A stretch of 64,000 nt of DNA from Bagarius yarrelli. Lineage: Eukaryota; Chordata; Actinopteri; Siluriformes; Sisoridae. The position numbers and the translations under genes were made by a program. Each line of letters begins with the position of its first letter. Position 1 is the stretch's first letter. This document shows positions 39,206 to 52,400 of the stretch, piece after piece. Below the pieces are notes generated by a model, which saw nothing but the letters and a program-made list of their open reading frames with translations, had not been told where the DNA came from and ran no database searches. Where the stretch lies: assembly GCA_005784505.1 (NCBI GenBank), contig VCAZ01000003.1, positions 6,265,510 to 6,329,509 on the forward strand, given 5' to 3'.

Positions 39206-41078
39206 AAAAGCAATTAAATACAATGTCCATAAAATCACACAAAGCCACTTGAAATACAATTATAAAGTCATATGCTATGGCCAATTAAGGCCACTTGCTG
39301 TACGCACCCATACATCTCACATTACATTCCTGTAGAATTGTTACATCTGGAAACTTACACATAGGGTATAACGAGTCCCAGGCTCAATTTAACAAGCTCA
39401 AACTTTTTGTTCCCTGAGATCGTAAGGCTGCTTTATATGGGTTCTAATCAAGTCATCAGAGGTGGGAATTTTCAAAGTAATTTTGTTGATTTCACCTGAT
39501 GAGCAAACACATGCAGGGCATAATTACATAGCAGATGCTACGAGAGGGGTGATTTCCATATAATTGAATTCAGATTACATTTAATTAGTCATCTTATCTA
39601 GCAAGAGTTTAACCATTTCACTGGAAACACAATACTCTCCAAAGTTTTTAAAACCTCTGCACTACAAACCAACACATTCAGCCATGTATAAAACTCCTGT
39701 ACTGAAAGCCTTACACTGCTACAAAATCTAATATAGTAGAATATCAGAGTGGAAGAACATCATAGGTTCTTGTCTTACAGTGCGTCTTTAATAAATGTAT
39801 AAAGTAATAAATATAAATATTTTCGAAAAACTATAAATTTTTAAAATATTGAATTTTTAAAATATTTCATATGAAGACAAATTAAATGAAAATTGTTTGC
39901 AGCCACATACTTGTATATCTTTTTGTATATTAGCAAATGTTACTTAATACTTGTAAATACTAGGTTTGACAGGGATTCTAAAGTCCTGACACTAAACTGA
40001 CACTGACTTTCAATGTCTTAGTTGTTTGTCAGCTTAAGTGATGCACCTTAAGTTAATAGCTGTTTTAAATGGCATTGTATGCTGACGCAATACCATTTCA
40101 ATTCATGGAAACTAAAAATCCCAGGAATGAAAATTCCCATGTGCACAAATTACACAAAATGCAATTTGGTGTAAAAACTATAGAATTGCTCTCAAAATAA
40201 GTATTTTTTTAGTTAGATAAAGTTTGTACGGCATTTTTTATATGTCTACAATAATTTCCCAGATAAAGCTATTGGAATTGGTTTAGAATAACCTCTTAAT
40301 ACTATATACAGCTTAAGATAATCTCAACATCAGTTTTAAACTTTTTTGTACATTTCCAACATACAGTACATGTAATTCTAAATTAAATCAATAACACAAC
40401 TCAACAAACTAAAACTAACTCATAACCTAATAGCACATTTTTAGTCTAATTAGTCTAATTTAACCACAAACAAAACACCACTGTTGATATTGATATGCAA
40501 AAGGTTTGCTTGTGTTTGTCCTTACTTAAATTACTGTTTTTACCAGAATACCACAGGACAATCCAGGGCATGTAAAACTCGAGCAACAGGTAGTGAAGCT
40601 CAGCGAGCAGAATCATCACTTGTACAAACAATTTACAGCTAGATCTCGTTCAACCGGGCGAAGAGGAAAATGTGAAACAGATGTCTTCATAAATTAATAA
40701 GTTGACTATGAAAAATTGCGTTATAAAATATGCTAGAGGGGAAGTGTTCATTTAATTATGACGTTCATATCATTCTGTGACTTTAGCACTTCCAGCTGTA
40801 TATGTATATATACATATATATGTGTGTGTGTGTGTGTGTCTGTGTGTGTGTGTGTGTGTGTGTGCATTAAAATATTTTTTCAGGTTAATTCTAGAGCTGC
40901 ACATTCACAAAAGATAAGTTAGTTGTCCTAAGATAATACAAGCAATATACGTAAATTTGTAAGTTTAACAGATTTTGTTTTGAATATTAAAAGGGAAATA
41001 TAACAGTAGCGCTTAATAAATCATAAAAATATTACTTCAAAAAACTGAAACCTATTTAAAACTTCAATTTAAACATTC
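39206..41078. other. Gene-free, partly complex sequence
   Basis: No exon found. Positions 39395-39640 and 40545-40800 are repeat-free and enhancer-like in word content. A (GT)n tract lies at 40820-40864. Confidence 0.3.
40820..40864. repeat. (GT)n microsatellite
   Basis: About 22 GT units with one CT interruption, preceded by a short TA/CATA stretch. Confidence 0.96.
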
Positions 41079-41269
41079 ATTACCTTTAGGGCATTTGGCA
41101 GGCGCTCTTATCCGGAGTGACTTACTTTTATCTCTTTTATACAACTAAGCAATTAGGGGTTAAGGGCCTTGCTCAGAGGGCCCAGCAGAGGAAACTTGGT
41201 TGTACTAGGATTTAAACCCCTGATCTACCAATTAGCAGTCCAAAACCTTATCCACTGCGCTACCACTTT
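41079..41269 (-). mobile_element. tRNA-derived SINE, minus strand
   Basis: GGGCATTTGGCAGGCGCTCT, TTATCCGGAGTGACTTAC, GCAATTAGGGGTTAAGGGCC, TTGCTCAGAGGGCCCAGCAG, AACCTTATCCACTGCGCTAC. Confidence 0.9.
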
Positions 41270-42285
41270 CACCTAGTCATTTTTAACTAGAATTCACGAA
41301 TCAATCTTTGCTGAATACCATAGCATATTTTATTTCTTCATTCATTATTTAGCTTTTATTAGGGTAAAATAATTTAGGACATTAAGTAGTCAGGCAATAA
41401 AAAACTAATTGTATGCATAATTTATATTCTTTAAACCCAATAAGAAGCCATTTTTAAACCCTGTATTTATGACCATTTAAATCAGCATACCGCTGTGCTG
41501 TACAGACTGAATTCCTGCTCACAGAGTGTAAATAGTTCTAAGGCCACTCTAGTCATCCACTCCGCCTTCCATAATCACACAAGTAATCACCTCTACACTT
41601 CAATATTCCTCCTGATGATTGTTTGCCTCTGTTAATTTTTTTTTACAAACTTACATGTTTGGGTCACAAATGCCCTGAGATGCATTAGCAAGAATTACAA
41701 AAACAATCAAACAAACAAAAATACCCCAGGCAGTGTATACTACATTACAAACGATTATATAGACATTTTATTAGAAATATGACACATTCATTTTGTGCTC
41801 TGAAAACTGTACATTAACAAAAAAGACCCAGTGGACTAAAAAAAGAGAGACTGGGGAGGAGATGGAGGGGAACAGGGAGTTTAGACGAGTATAGGTTGTG
41901 TTGGGTGACAGTCAGTGATATTTAAACACACACTGTTAAATAAAGTTACAGAACACTCATATAGTCCAGTAACCTGACAAGATTTGGGGAGTTTGTAATG
42001 ATTTTATAATAAGAATAACAATATTCCCCAAGCACAGTAAGAAAGATATTTATAGGCTAAAATTCATTGTGTAGAACTCTTTTTGAAATAATTACAATGC
42101 TGTACAACAGGACTCTGGAGAGTGAGCCTTGTGCTTTCTCTGTGTGCAACCATCATCATCATTATCATCATCATTATCAAATAAACTCTATGCATATTCA
42201 TATACTCTTCATTACTAATAATAGGATTCATTACACGTATACTGTATATTCCTCCTCCTGACTATCAAAACATACTCCGAGTACC
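41270..42285. other. Gene-free or distal 3' UTR sequence
   Basis: No feature apart from a short (ATC)n at 42150-42178 and a second AATAAA on the minus strand at 41767-41772, which could be a distal polyadenylation signal of adgrb1. Confidence 0.3.
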
Positions 42286-42291
42286 TTTATT
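42286..42291 (-). terminator. Candidate polyadenylation signal AATAAA for adgrb1
   Basis: AATAAA read on the minus strand, about 955 bases after the adgrb1 stop. It is a candidate only; alternatives exist further downstream. Confidence 0.35.
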
Positions 42292-43245
42292 CCGCTTTCT
42301 CTTGCTTACAGTGATTGCCACCTTTAATTATCCTGACAAGCGTGTCAGAGCATCACCATAATGTGAAGAACATCATGCTTACATGCCATGGGCACTGCAC
42401 AGATGGGTATAATGTTCTCACCCACTAAATCATGTCCTTTCTCTTCACATCTGGACTGAAGAATTCAGGAACAGGATCGAAATCGGGTCACTCGATGAGA
42501 TGCTGCAGAAAAAACTGCAGACTTCATGGTTGGTTGGCATGTGTTGGATGGCTTGCTGGTTCATTTGCAGTAAGAAGTTTTATTCGGCTCTGACTTGGGT
42601 GCTTCAGGTCAAAGAGGTCATGGGGTCAAATTTATCATTCTGTGATAGTAGGGGGGTATAAGCAGCCATTTTCTCATTAACAGTCATGTTCTGATGCCTT
42701 TGGGCTCTATATTTAGGTAGAATCACAATCACAGCCAAAGCAGCATTTGTGGCACATGAATATTAATAATAATACATCTATGGTGACAGTTTAAGGATAT
42801 GTACTGCTTATGAAGTTTTCTGGCTTTTGATATCATTTGTTTTGCGAGATACCTTTGCTAAAAGGCTTCTTGATATGAATAATCCAAATATCTGTTATTT
42901 ATAATGGTTTTAAATGAGTGTCCAAAAAAGTAAAAAAAACTGAAGGCCACAAATTTAGGATCTTCCTTCCAACCACCTGAAATTATGTTTCCTTTTTCCT
43001 TTTTGTTCCTACAGAAAAACCCAAATAGCCATCACTACACTCTGAGCAGTGCCAGGCTTCCTATATGACATGTTCAGGCCAAAAATATTTCCATGTATTA
43101 TGATTGCCATTCTAGTGTCAAAATAAAACAAATTGTACACCAGCAAAATTGATCTGTTTCATCGCTCTTGTACATCTCATTGTCTCTGCGTGTCTTTCTT
43201 TTTCCCTGCCAGTGGAGTTTTTTTCTGTGTGGAGCTGTAGGTTGC
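42286..43245 (-). other. adgrb1: Probable adgrb1 3' UTR
   Basis: Sequence after the stop codon, with no ORF of note and no recognised repeat. A canonical AATAAA on the minus strand at 42286-42291 is followed by T/G-rich sequence, so cleavage near 42260 is plausible. Another AATAAA lies at 41767-41772. The real end is not determined by sequence alone. Confidence 0.45.
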
Positions 43246-43440
43246 TCAGACTTCCGTTTGCAGGTCCATGATCTCCTGGCCCACTAATGGGATGGTGGCG
43301 CTGGTCTTTTCCCATTCCACAGCCTGCAACTCCAAAGGAGAGGCCTGTAGTGGCTCCAGCTCCTTGCGCACCCATGAGGGGGGAGAGTGAGTCTTCCTGA
43401 TGCCCTCCCATGCCCTCTTGCTGGGCGTCTGCTGCTTATC
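43246..43440 (-). CDS. adgrb1: adgrb1 terminal coding exon, QTEV PDZ ligand
   Basis: 195 bp including TGA at 43246-43248. Encodes [53 protein letters not shown] and EIMDLQTEV. The C-terminal QTEV is the class I PDZ ligand through which mammalian BAI1 binds MAGI and related scaffolds. Acceptor GAACAG. Conservation of the final 60 residues is what assigns the gene to BAI1 rather than BAI2 or BAI3. Confidence 0.97.
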   Translation of the reverse strand, partial: DKQQTPSKRAWEGIRKTHSPPSWVRKELEPLQASPLELQAVEWEKTSATIPLVGQEIMDLQTEV

Positions 43441-46400
43441 CTGTTCATAAAACAACCAAAAGATGAACATAACTTTATGTCTGTATTATAAAAATATGAC
43501 TGTATTCTAAAAAATTCTACAAAAACAGACATATAAACAGTAGCAAATATGGAAAGATAGTAGAACAGCTATATTTATTGCAATGTTTGGCGTGGCCTCG
43601 GAAAACCCACTTATTAATAAAAAGGAAAACAATATATTGGCCGTTGGTTCTCTTCTAGCTAGAAAAGTGATACTGTGGAAGGACCTTATTCCGTCACACA
43701 CAACTATTGGACAAGGGAAGTGTCCCATCTCAACTAGGAGGACAATAGACACACAATCAAAGGATCTGTTGGGATATTCTATAGTACCTGAAAGTCTTTT
43801 TTAGATTTTGTTATGGAAATGGGAACAGAAAGCATAGCAACATAAAGTAAAAAAAAAAAGAAAAAGAAAGGGGAACTTGTTTTATGCACGTTTGACTCAT
43901 GCTATTTATTTTCTTTTTTTGGACATTTGATAATTTATAATGTTTTTATGTCTGGTGTTTGAGAGATAGGGTGTTTTGTTATGTTTGGTCTTCTGTTTTG
44001 CATAATGTAAAAAAAAATGGTTTAAAAAAAAGCTTCAAATCTTTTCATACTTTAACTGAGACATGGTTGAAGACCACCTTTACTGCCATTCCAAATTACT
44101 TTACCTTTGTCAAAATCAATAAATCTAACATAAAGAAAAGATATCAGCAAAAATAACAAACTTTTATTGGATCAATAAAACACAAGGACTAATGCAAAGC
44201 AAAACTGAGATATACTGTGTGTATATACATGTTCAACAATCTGTCTACCTGAATGACTGCATGATTGACTGACTGATTCAGTAAGTGAGTCAGTTATTGA
44301 GTGAGTGGATGAACAACTGTCAAACTGGATGTCAGAATGAGCGACTGACTCAGAATCTGATTAGCTGAATGAGTGAGTGGATAAGTAGAAAATCGAGTGA
44401 CTAAGTAAGTAATAAGTAATGAGTGACTAGGTGAGTGAGTAACTACTAACCGAGAGAGTGTGAGGGTTAGAGTAAAAGCCTGAACGTGTGAAGTAAAAAA
44501 GAAGTAAAAAAGGAAGTGTGCGAATGGCTGACAGAATAAGAGACTGTAAAATATAAGTTATTTATAAGTGTTACTAAACGAAATAGTAAGCGAGTGCCTG
44601 AATGACTGAATGAATTAATTAGTGGTTTAAAGCCTGATCAATGGGGTCTGTTCATTTAAAGTGTCTCAGTAAGGACACATAAGGGATACATCCATGGCTA
44701 AGACACAAGTGGGGACAAAGACGAATTCTGTCTGGCAATGTAAACAATCACAGGGCAATAAGGAAATATGCAGTGCAGAGCTTCGGGCTTCTATGTATGC
44801 TGACTCACAAGGTCCAGCACGAAATCTTTTATTTTGTGTTACTTGGATCCCCAGTGGAAAAAAGTGCAGGGCAAAATGCAATACGTTTTTTTCCTGCTTC
44901 TGCGTCACGATGTGTCTTATCTCCTACAAACCACAAACTAGAAATCTGGCTGTCGTTAGCTACTTACTGAACCTGCACTTTCCTCCAGAAACACATCACA
45001 CCTGGAATGCTGATAATGATCTGATATTTTATTACCCTGACCAAAAATTAGCAAGATGTGTTACTGAAAGGAAAAAGGGAATTAAAAGAAGAGATCGGAG
45101 GGGAAGCTTACGCTTAGGTTGGTCTTATCGCTGCCTCCAGATGACACGCTCCACCTTTTTCCAGGCTTGCTGTCCACTGGCGGAGATTCTCTGTCTTTCT
45201 CAGCATGTTGCAATTTTCTGTTAAGGTCCTGGAACATGTCTTGGTGGCGTTTTCTTGTGTGCATGATCTTCTGTGCAAGAATAAATAGGATAATACACAT
45301 GTCACCATGTACACAGTTCCTACAATGCGACTGTATTCATTTCTACACTACTACAAATGATTGCTAGGAGAAAAGGTTGGTTAAAGTACCTCAAAATCCA
45401 ACTCTGCGTAGCGCGATTTTCGTCTCTGCATTAATCAAATATGAAAAACAAACATTTTAAGAATTTTACAGTTATAGGTTTTGGATTTTTTGCACTAGAA
45501 AAGTAGTACTACAGTAGGAGCAAAATCTGTCCAGAATTTTTTACTTAGAACTTGGCAGGAGCATAAAGTAAACAGCTTGTGACCTCATGGCCTTTCATTA
45601 GCCTGTCTCAAAGTGTCTGAGGAACGCTTGACCTTCAGCTCGAAGCTGCAACCTTGCACTGCATTCTGGGAACATGTCTGGCCTGCGGTCATGAAAAGCA
45701 CTTTGGGCTCTGTGGTCACTTTGTTGCCTGTACAAGTCACTGTCTAGCATTCAAAAACCTGAAAAAAAGAGCTGACCTTTGGAGAACACCCATAATGCTG
45801 AAGAGGCGAATTCTGGGTGTCTGTGCCACATTACAGAATCACAGATTTCCTGTTTTTTGTTTTGCGCTTAATTTCTCCGGAAAACGCTATTAATATGGCA
45901 TGCTTTATTTCTAGGCCTAATCATTTTTTCCTTGGACTCATGCCTTTAGAATGTCCTACGTATAGAACACAGAACAACTACTATATACCAATCTGAGATT
46001 GAGAAAAAAAACCCCTACATGGCCTGAATGAAGGTAGAACAACAATTAAACAAATTCTTATGTTCACTTTGAACAATACAGAAGTTTTATGATGGTGCCT
46101 TTTGGCATGTATAGTTAATGCGCAACCATTTATAAAGCAACCCTGTCACCGGCATCATGAATAATTCAGGCTACGCATCCTCTCTTAATTAAGTCGCACA
46201 CAAACAGTGTCGCAGTAGCTAAGTTTCATCCTTATACAGCCTGCAGGTGAGCTCACACTGATACACAGAGTTTGATTAACACTCATTCACTTTCCTGCCT
46301 GGTTAAGCTTAAGGCCAAGATAATCACTTTTTAGTAACTGAAGAAAATCTACAAGTAGTGAAATTATCTGGCACGACTGTTAATGCTTCATGCAACTGAC

Positions 46401-49400
46401 ACAAGTGAAGCGCATTCAAAATCGCTAACTCTTGTATCATGATTATGTTAGACACTCCTTTTTATGGACCCCAACACTCCACATGCTGCACTTAGCGTTA
46501 ATAATTTAAAACGATTTCTGAACTATTTATGAAGTTTAGGTTCTTGTAAAATATCACAGCTGGAAATAGCAGCAGTGTGTTTGTAGTCATTTGTTCATAT
46601 CACTTGTGTGCCCACACTGAGCGAAAGAGGCAAAATCTTTTTTATTATGTGTGCTGACAGTATGAACAGTATGGTACATGGAACCTGTCACTTTTAATGA
46701 CACTTTTATATGTTTTCAGATCTATTACAGAGCTGATATGTGGCAATTTGTGATGGACATGCTTGAGCCTCGGCTCTCATGTGATTTATATTCGCTACAA
46801 CAGAGCGCACTATGCCAGGACTTCACAGGCAATCTCTACACAGTCAGTTATAGACTGTTATTTTATCAAACTTTTTACATCCAACTAGAATGTGTTTCAT
46901 GATGAGATACAAAATTAATATATCTGATTCTATTTTATGGCTCAGGAGTAAAAGCATGGGTAAGGTTGTTACCTTTTAACAACCTTACCCATGCTGGCGT
47001 TTACTACTTCACTCATTTTGTCATACTGTAACTGTTGTAGTTTTGCACGAGGGTCAGTTGAGAATTCATGTGAACATTTCTTCGGTTTATTTGACCAACA
47101 TAAGAAAACTGATTTAAATGGTAAATTGCCGTAATGGTAACGTGAACATCAGTAACTAAAGCAAAACCCAGAGTAAACTGTTTTATACCACAATATATAT
47201 GATTGTGGCATAAAATCGTATAAACAATATAGTATAAGAAAAGTATTTTTTGCTGTTTGATCATTCAGATAGGAAAACTTCTAAATCAGGCCTATAATCT
47301 TACCTCTAAGGAGCTCATAGACAGCGTGGAGATGGTCTCACTTTTCGACATCACACCTGAATTCCCTGAGTCCACTGGATCTAATGCGCCGTTAGTCCTG
47401 TGTGCCTCGCTAGAGATGTGCTGCAAGTTGGAGTCCTTTTCAGAGCATGGCACATTCACCCGTTCGACAGGAAAACTCTTTATCCCATACCCTGGCACAG
47501 GCTCTGTGCTAGCTGTGTTGCTCAGATGGATAAGTCTGGTCTGAGGCACATGCTCTATGCTGATGTTGTACTTGGAGTCCTCTTTGGTTGGCTTGGATGT
47601 CCTGAGGGTGGTGGCTGTGATGGTATTGTTATTGTAGCCTTGTGTCACTCCACCACCTTCAGTCCCCACTTTGTCCCCCTCTAGTTGTTTAAAAAGTTCT
47701 CCATCACAGACATAGATGGCCTTGGCACCAGGCAGCTCAGTGCTGATGCCTGCTGTAGCTCCTTTGTCACGCCGCAGTGTGAGCGTGTGGCTGCCATATT
47801 CTGCCACGTTCTGCAGGTGCACTTTGGCCATACTGGCAGGCATGGTGTTAAAGTTGGAGCCTTTCTGCACTGTGACCTGCTGAGTTGATGACTTCTCCTC
47901 ACCCTGCAGGGAAGAGCGCTTACCAGGACCTGGGGAAAAAAAAAACACAGGGCATCAAGATCACACTCGAGAGAGAGGTAGTGAAGCTGGACCTAATCCA
48001 ACTCCTGTTATAGCCTTAACTCCCAACCTTAACCCACAGGGCACTCTACAATACATTTCAAAACACCGTCACCACCTATGTATTTTCTAATATAATCTTA
48101 ACATTAACCTCTAACACTAACCTACAAAAAGCTCTACTATACACTTAACACACCCTTACATTTTTGCTTTGACTCTGACTTGTAACATTAAGAGAACACA
48201 AATAACAATAAATAACAATAAAAATATTTAATGAAAGTTTTCACCAGGGGGTGCAATTAAATAAAAAATAAAAATAATAATAAACAAAAAAAATCATTAT
48301 TGTAGATGAACATACAATTATATAAATAGAACCATTAGGACACCTGACCATCACATCTATACTGTATGTGTTTTCTATTCCAGATTTAGTCTTACTCCTG
48401 TTACTAGCTTCTGAAATTCTGGAAAGGCTTTCTATTGAATGTTAAAGGATCGCTTTATGGATTTTTTCATTAGTAAGACACTTTTGTTGGGTAAGGTCGT
48501 CTGGAGAGCAGTCGGCGTTACTGTTCATCCCAAAGGTAGGTGTTTAGGTGGGATCAGGTCAGGGCTCTCACCAGTTCTTCAACATCAAACTAGTCAAACC
48601 TTGTTCATGAGGTTTAAGCCTCATGTAATGCTACGGTATACAAATACGGCTACACAATATATCATTTCAGAATTAAAATCGCAATGTGTGTGTGTGTATC
48701 TGCAATAGTCACATTGCAGGATGTTCAATGTAAAGTAGAGATTATAGTTGAGTTCAGAACACATATTGTTTTAAGGTCTGTTACTGTGTAAACACTTTAA
48801 ACAAGTTTAAAGCATCCAGGGGCAAAAAACGATCACTTGTAGCTTTAACAGAGATTAATTGTTCTTAATTTATATAGTAAAAACTATGCAGTGTGATTTT
48901 ACATTTGACTATGACATTGCTTTACTTAAATCTCTACTAAAACATCGTTTACATCTTTCTTTGACTGTATTTATCTATGCTTATAATTTGTGTATTCTAT
49001 TTTAAACAGAATGATCCCCTTACAAAATCACCACAATCATTCTAAACCAATAAATTCTTTAAACAGAGATATTCAAGTCATCTGGTTAAATCTTTTCATA
49101 TTGCAGTATAAATTGCAGAAAAACTAAATATTGCAATGTTAGTCTTTTTCCAATATCGTGTAGAACAAAGACATTCAACTAAAGTGCGTGTGTGGTGTGT
49201 GTTCCTAACTTCTGACAACAGTTAAGTTGTGCTGATGAGGTGCCCACAAAAGATTTGGCAATATAGTGTTTGTATATACTAAAAGAGTCTGGTCTTTGCT
49301 ATCACAACCATGAACATAAAAAGTGCTTTAAATGAACATAAGATAACATAAGGTTTCCACAGATTAATTAGAGTAAATTACAATTTTACTTTATGTTTGC

Positions 49401-52400
49401 TACTAGTGCCACATGCATCAGCAGTTTTATTATGTGTTTCCACAGAAACCACTTCAATACTGCTAATATTTCCGGGAGATCAATACATAGTCTACAACTG
49501 CTGGAGAAACAGGCATGCAATATCCCACCTGCCCTATTATAATGTTAAGGTAACGCTGTGTTCAAGTTTTTGGTAAATACGTTTCTGTTTTAGTTTCTGA
49601 TTCATTTAATGGTCTCTCGCCTCTGAGCGAACTTCTGTGCCATGATAATCCTCCACGCCTACTTAGATCAAAAGGTGCAGGCTGTTTATTGGTCCCTTAA
49701 ATAATGGAGACAACAGCAGGGCGCCAAGCTTTCTCTTACAAAGCCCCACAGTTATGGAACAGCCTTCCAATTAGTGTTCAGGACTCAGACACAGTCTCAG
49801 TGTTCAAGTCGAGGTTGAAAACGCATTTATTTAGCCAAGCCTTTAATCTGTAGTTTTTCTTAAGTAAAGAAACCGAACAGAACCGGTGGAATCATGGCTA
49901 TAGAGTGTTTGGTGAACTGGGCTGTTTGTATGCTGTCGTTTCCCCACTTTTACACGTTCACTCAGGTTTGTTGACCGTGGTGTGGCTGGGCGGCTCTTAT
50001 CCCAGAGATCCCTCATGTCTGTGTTACCTTCTGGCTCTCCCTTTTAGTTATGCTGCCATAGCTAATCTTGCTGGAGTTCCCCAATCTACACAATATCTCA
50101 ATAACTCTTACACAGCTTCTACACAACATTATCTTTAATAATCCATGTCTTTCTCTCATTATGTGGAAACTGTAATGTCATTATGTATGTATGCGCTTTA
50201 AAGGTAGGCATGAACTACTTGAAGGCCCTGGATCTGTAAGATAGCAAGTCTACCAATGTTTTTTTACCATTCAAATAATAATAACTAATAATAATATTAA
50301 TGCATTTTATTTATATGTGCCTTTCTTGACACTTAAGGTCACTGTACATCATTATTAATGTTGTGATCAGAGGAGGTAAGCAATTCTGAACAGATGGGTT
50401 TGAGTTTGGATTTAAAATTTGGAAGAGAGTCAATGTTACAAAGGTCAGGAGGAAGTGAGTTCCCAACCTGAGGAGCAGAGCAGCTGAAAGCTTTGCTCCT
50501 CACAGTATCATGGTGGACAGCGAGAACAGTGAAATGGATAGAGAAAGAGGATCTGAGAGTGTGAACCGGGGTGGCAATACGGAGGAAACAAAAAAATATA
50601 GAGGGGTGAGATTATGAATGCCTTCAAAATTAAAGAGGAATTTTTGTCATTAATATTTTGAACCAATTTTAACTTATAAAGAGTTTTATGAGGAAGAACA
50701 AACAAAAGAAAATTACAAAAGTCTAAACGAGGGATGTTGAATGAGAATAGTAACACTGGGTAACATTATTAACATGGTAGGTGAAGAGGGGTGCTAGTGT
50801 AGATAAAACCCAGATTCCTACCCTGTAGGAAGGGGGGCATGAATGAATTATCAATGGGAATAGAGAAAATATGAAGTTTATTTAATGTTGATCTTATAAT
50901 ATAGCCTATAATAAAAAGTTCTATTTTATTGCTGTTTAATTTGAGGAAGTTTAAGATGAACCAAGATTTTATGTCAAGGAGGCGACTGGTGCGGGAAAAA
51001 GGTGGATGTTGAATTTGTTGAAAGATAGATCTGGGTGTAATCTGCGTAGCAATTGATTTGAACCAGGTATTTGCGAAGGATATAACCAAGAAAAGGAGGA
51101 AGATTATAAACAGCAGGGGCCCCAGGACAGAGCCTCGGGGCACACCTGAGGTAACAGGGATGGGATGGATAAAAGGTAAATTATTTTAATTGAATAAATA
51201 AAATGTGGGCTAAGAGGTATGAATGGAACCAGTTCAGGGGTGTGATACCAATACAGGTCTATTCAGAAGGATAATATGTAATATTGTATGATATGCTGCA
51301 CTCAAATCAAGCAAAAAAAAAATGGATAGTAGACCCGAGTTCGCTGCTAGAAGGGAGTCATTATCAGTAATCATCAATTATGACAGCAGTTTCTGTCTTA
51401 TGAAAGGGGCGGAAACCAGACTGGAATTGTTCATATACATTTTTTAGAGAAGATGGTTATGGAGTTAAGCAGCAACTATTTTTGAAAGAATTTTGGAGGT
51501 AAAAGGAGGACTTAAAATAAGATGAAAATTATTACACTTATTACAGTTGTTTGGATCTGAATCAGGTTTTTTGAGAATTGGAGTTACAGCAGCTGTTTTG
51601 AGAGAAGTGGAAACAATTCCATTGGCAAAGGAAGAGTGAATGATTGATGAAAGAGAGGGGAGAGTGGCCTTAACAGTAGGAAGGGGGTCCAAGCTACAGG
51701 TTACAGGTGACTTCAGAACAGAAGCGGACATAAGTCGATGGTGAAGGTGTTATATTTGTGAAGTGAAGAATGATACTATTAGTGTTTTAAATATCAGAGG
51801 ACTACAGGTGGGGAGGAATTGAATCAGGAGGTGTTAGGGAGTTTATCATGTGTGATTTAATTGTTAATCTAAGGCCTATAATAAGTTTTATTTAACTTGG
51901 ACAAATGCCAAGAAGTTCTTTTGGAAAATAATCATGATGTGCTGGAAGCTTTTGAGTGAAAACAAAATTCTGTCACTATAAAAATAGTTCTGGTATACTG
52001 TGGCTGTATTGGATGATAACAGACTTTGTCCATTAAACCCATTATAACTCATACACACACACATACACAGAGAAAAATCCCCTTTTAAATACACTGTCAG
52101 CCTTGTTGTGTGTCTCAGTCTACAGTATGTGGCTAGCTGCTGGTATGATATGCTGTCTACAGAGATAATCAGATTCACAGCACTGATGGATATCAGAGAA
52201 GAGTGCTGTTTGATGGCGAGACGTCGGGAGGGACTTAATTAGGAGCGGCGGATCTGAGACGCAACAAGGGACAGGCAGCCCTATTTACCTGAACATTACA
52301 ACTCAGCGGCAAACACACTGTGCCTCTCAAGGCAGAAATTGCATTATGGGTATGTAATGTGGTGTGCTTTTTGTCAAAACAGTCGGACGCAACCTCAAGA

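Noticed and set aside
43246..43440. Assignment of the gene to adgrb2 or adgrb3 because the loop-3 exon resembles theirs
   Set aside because: The tail sequence after MHTRKRH, the block [14 protein letters not shown] and the ending DLQTEV match BAI1. BAI2 and BAI3 end DFQTEV with different upstream sequence.
44694..45224. 176-residue plus-strand ORF, the second longest in the window
   Set aside because: Part of it is antisense to the adgrb1 RKR exon (45112-45270). It has no recognisable domain and no splice context.
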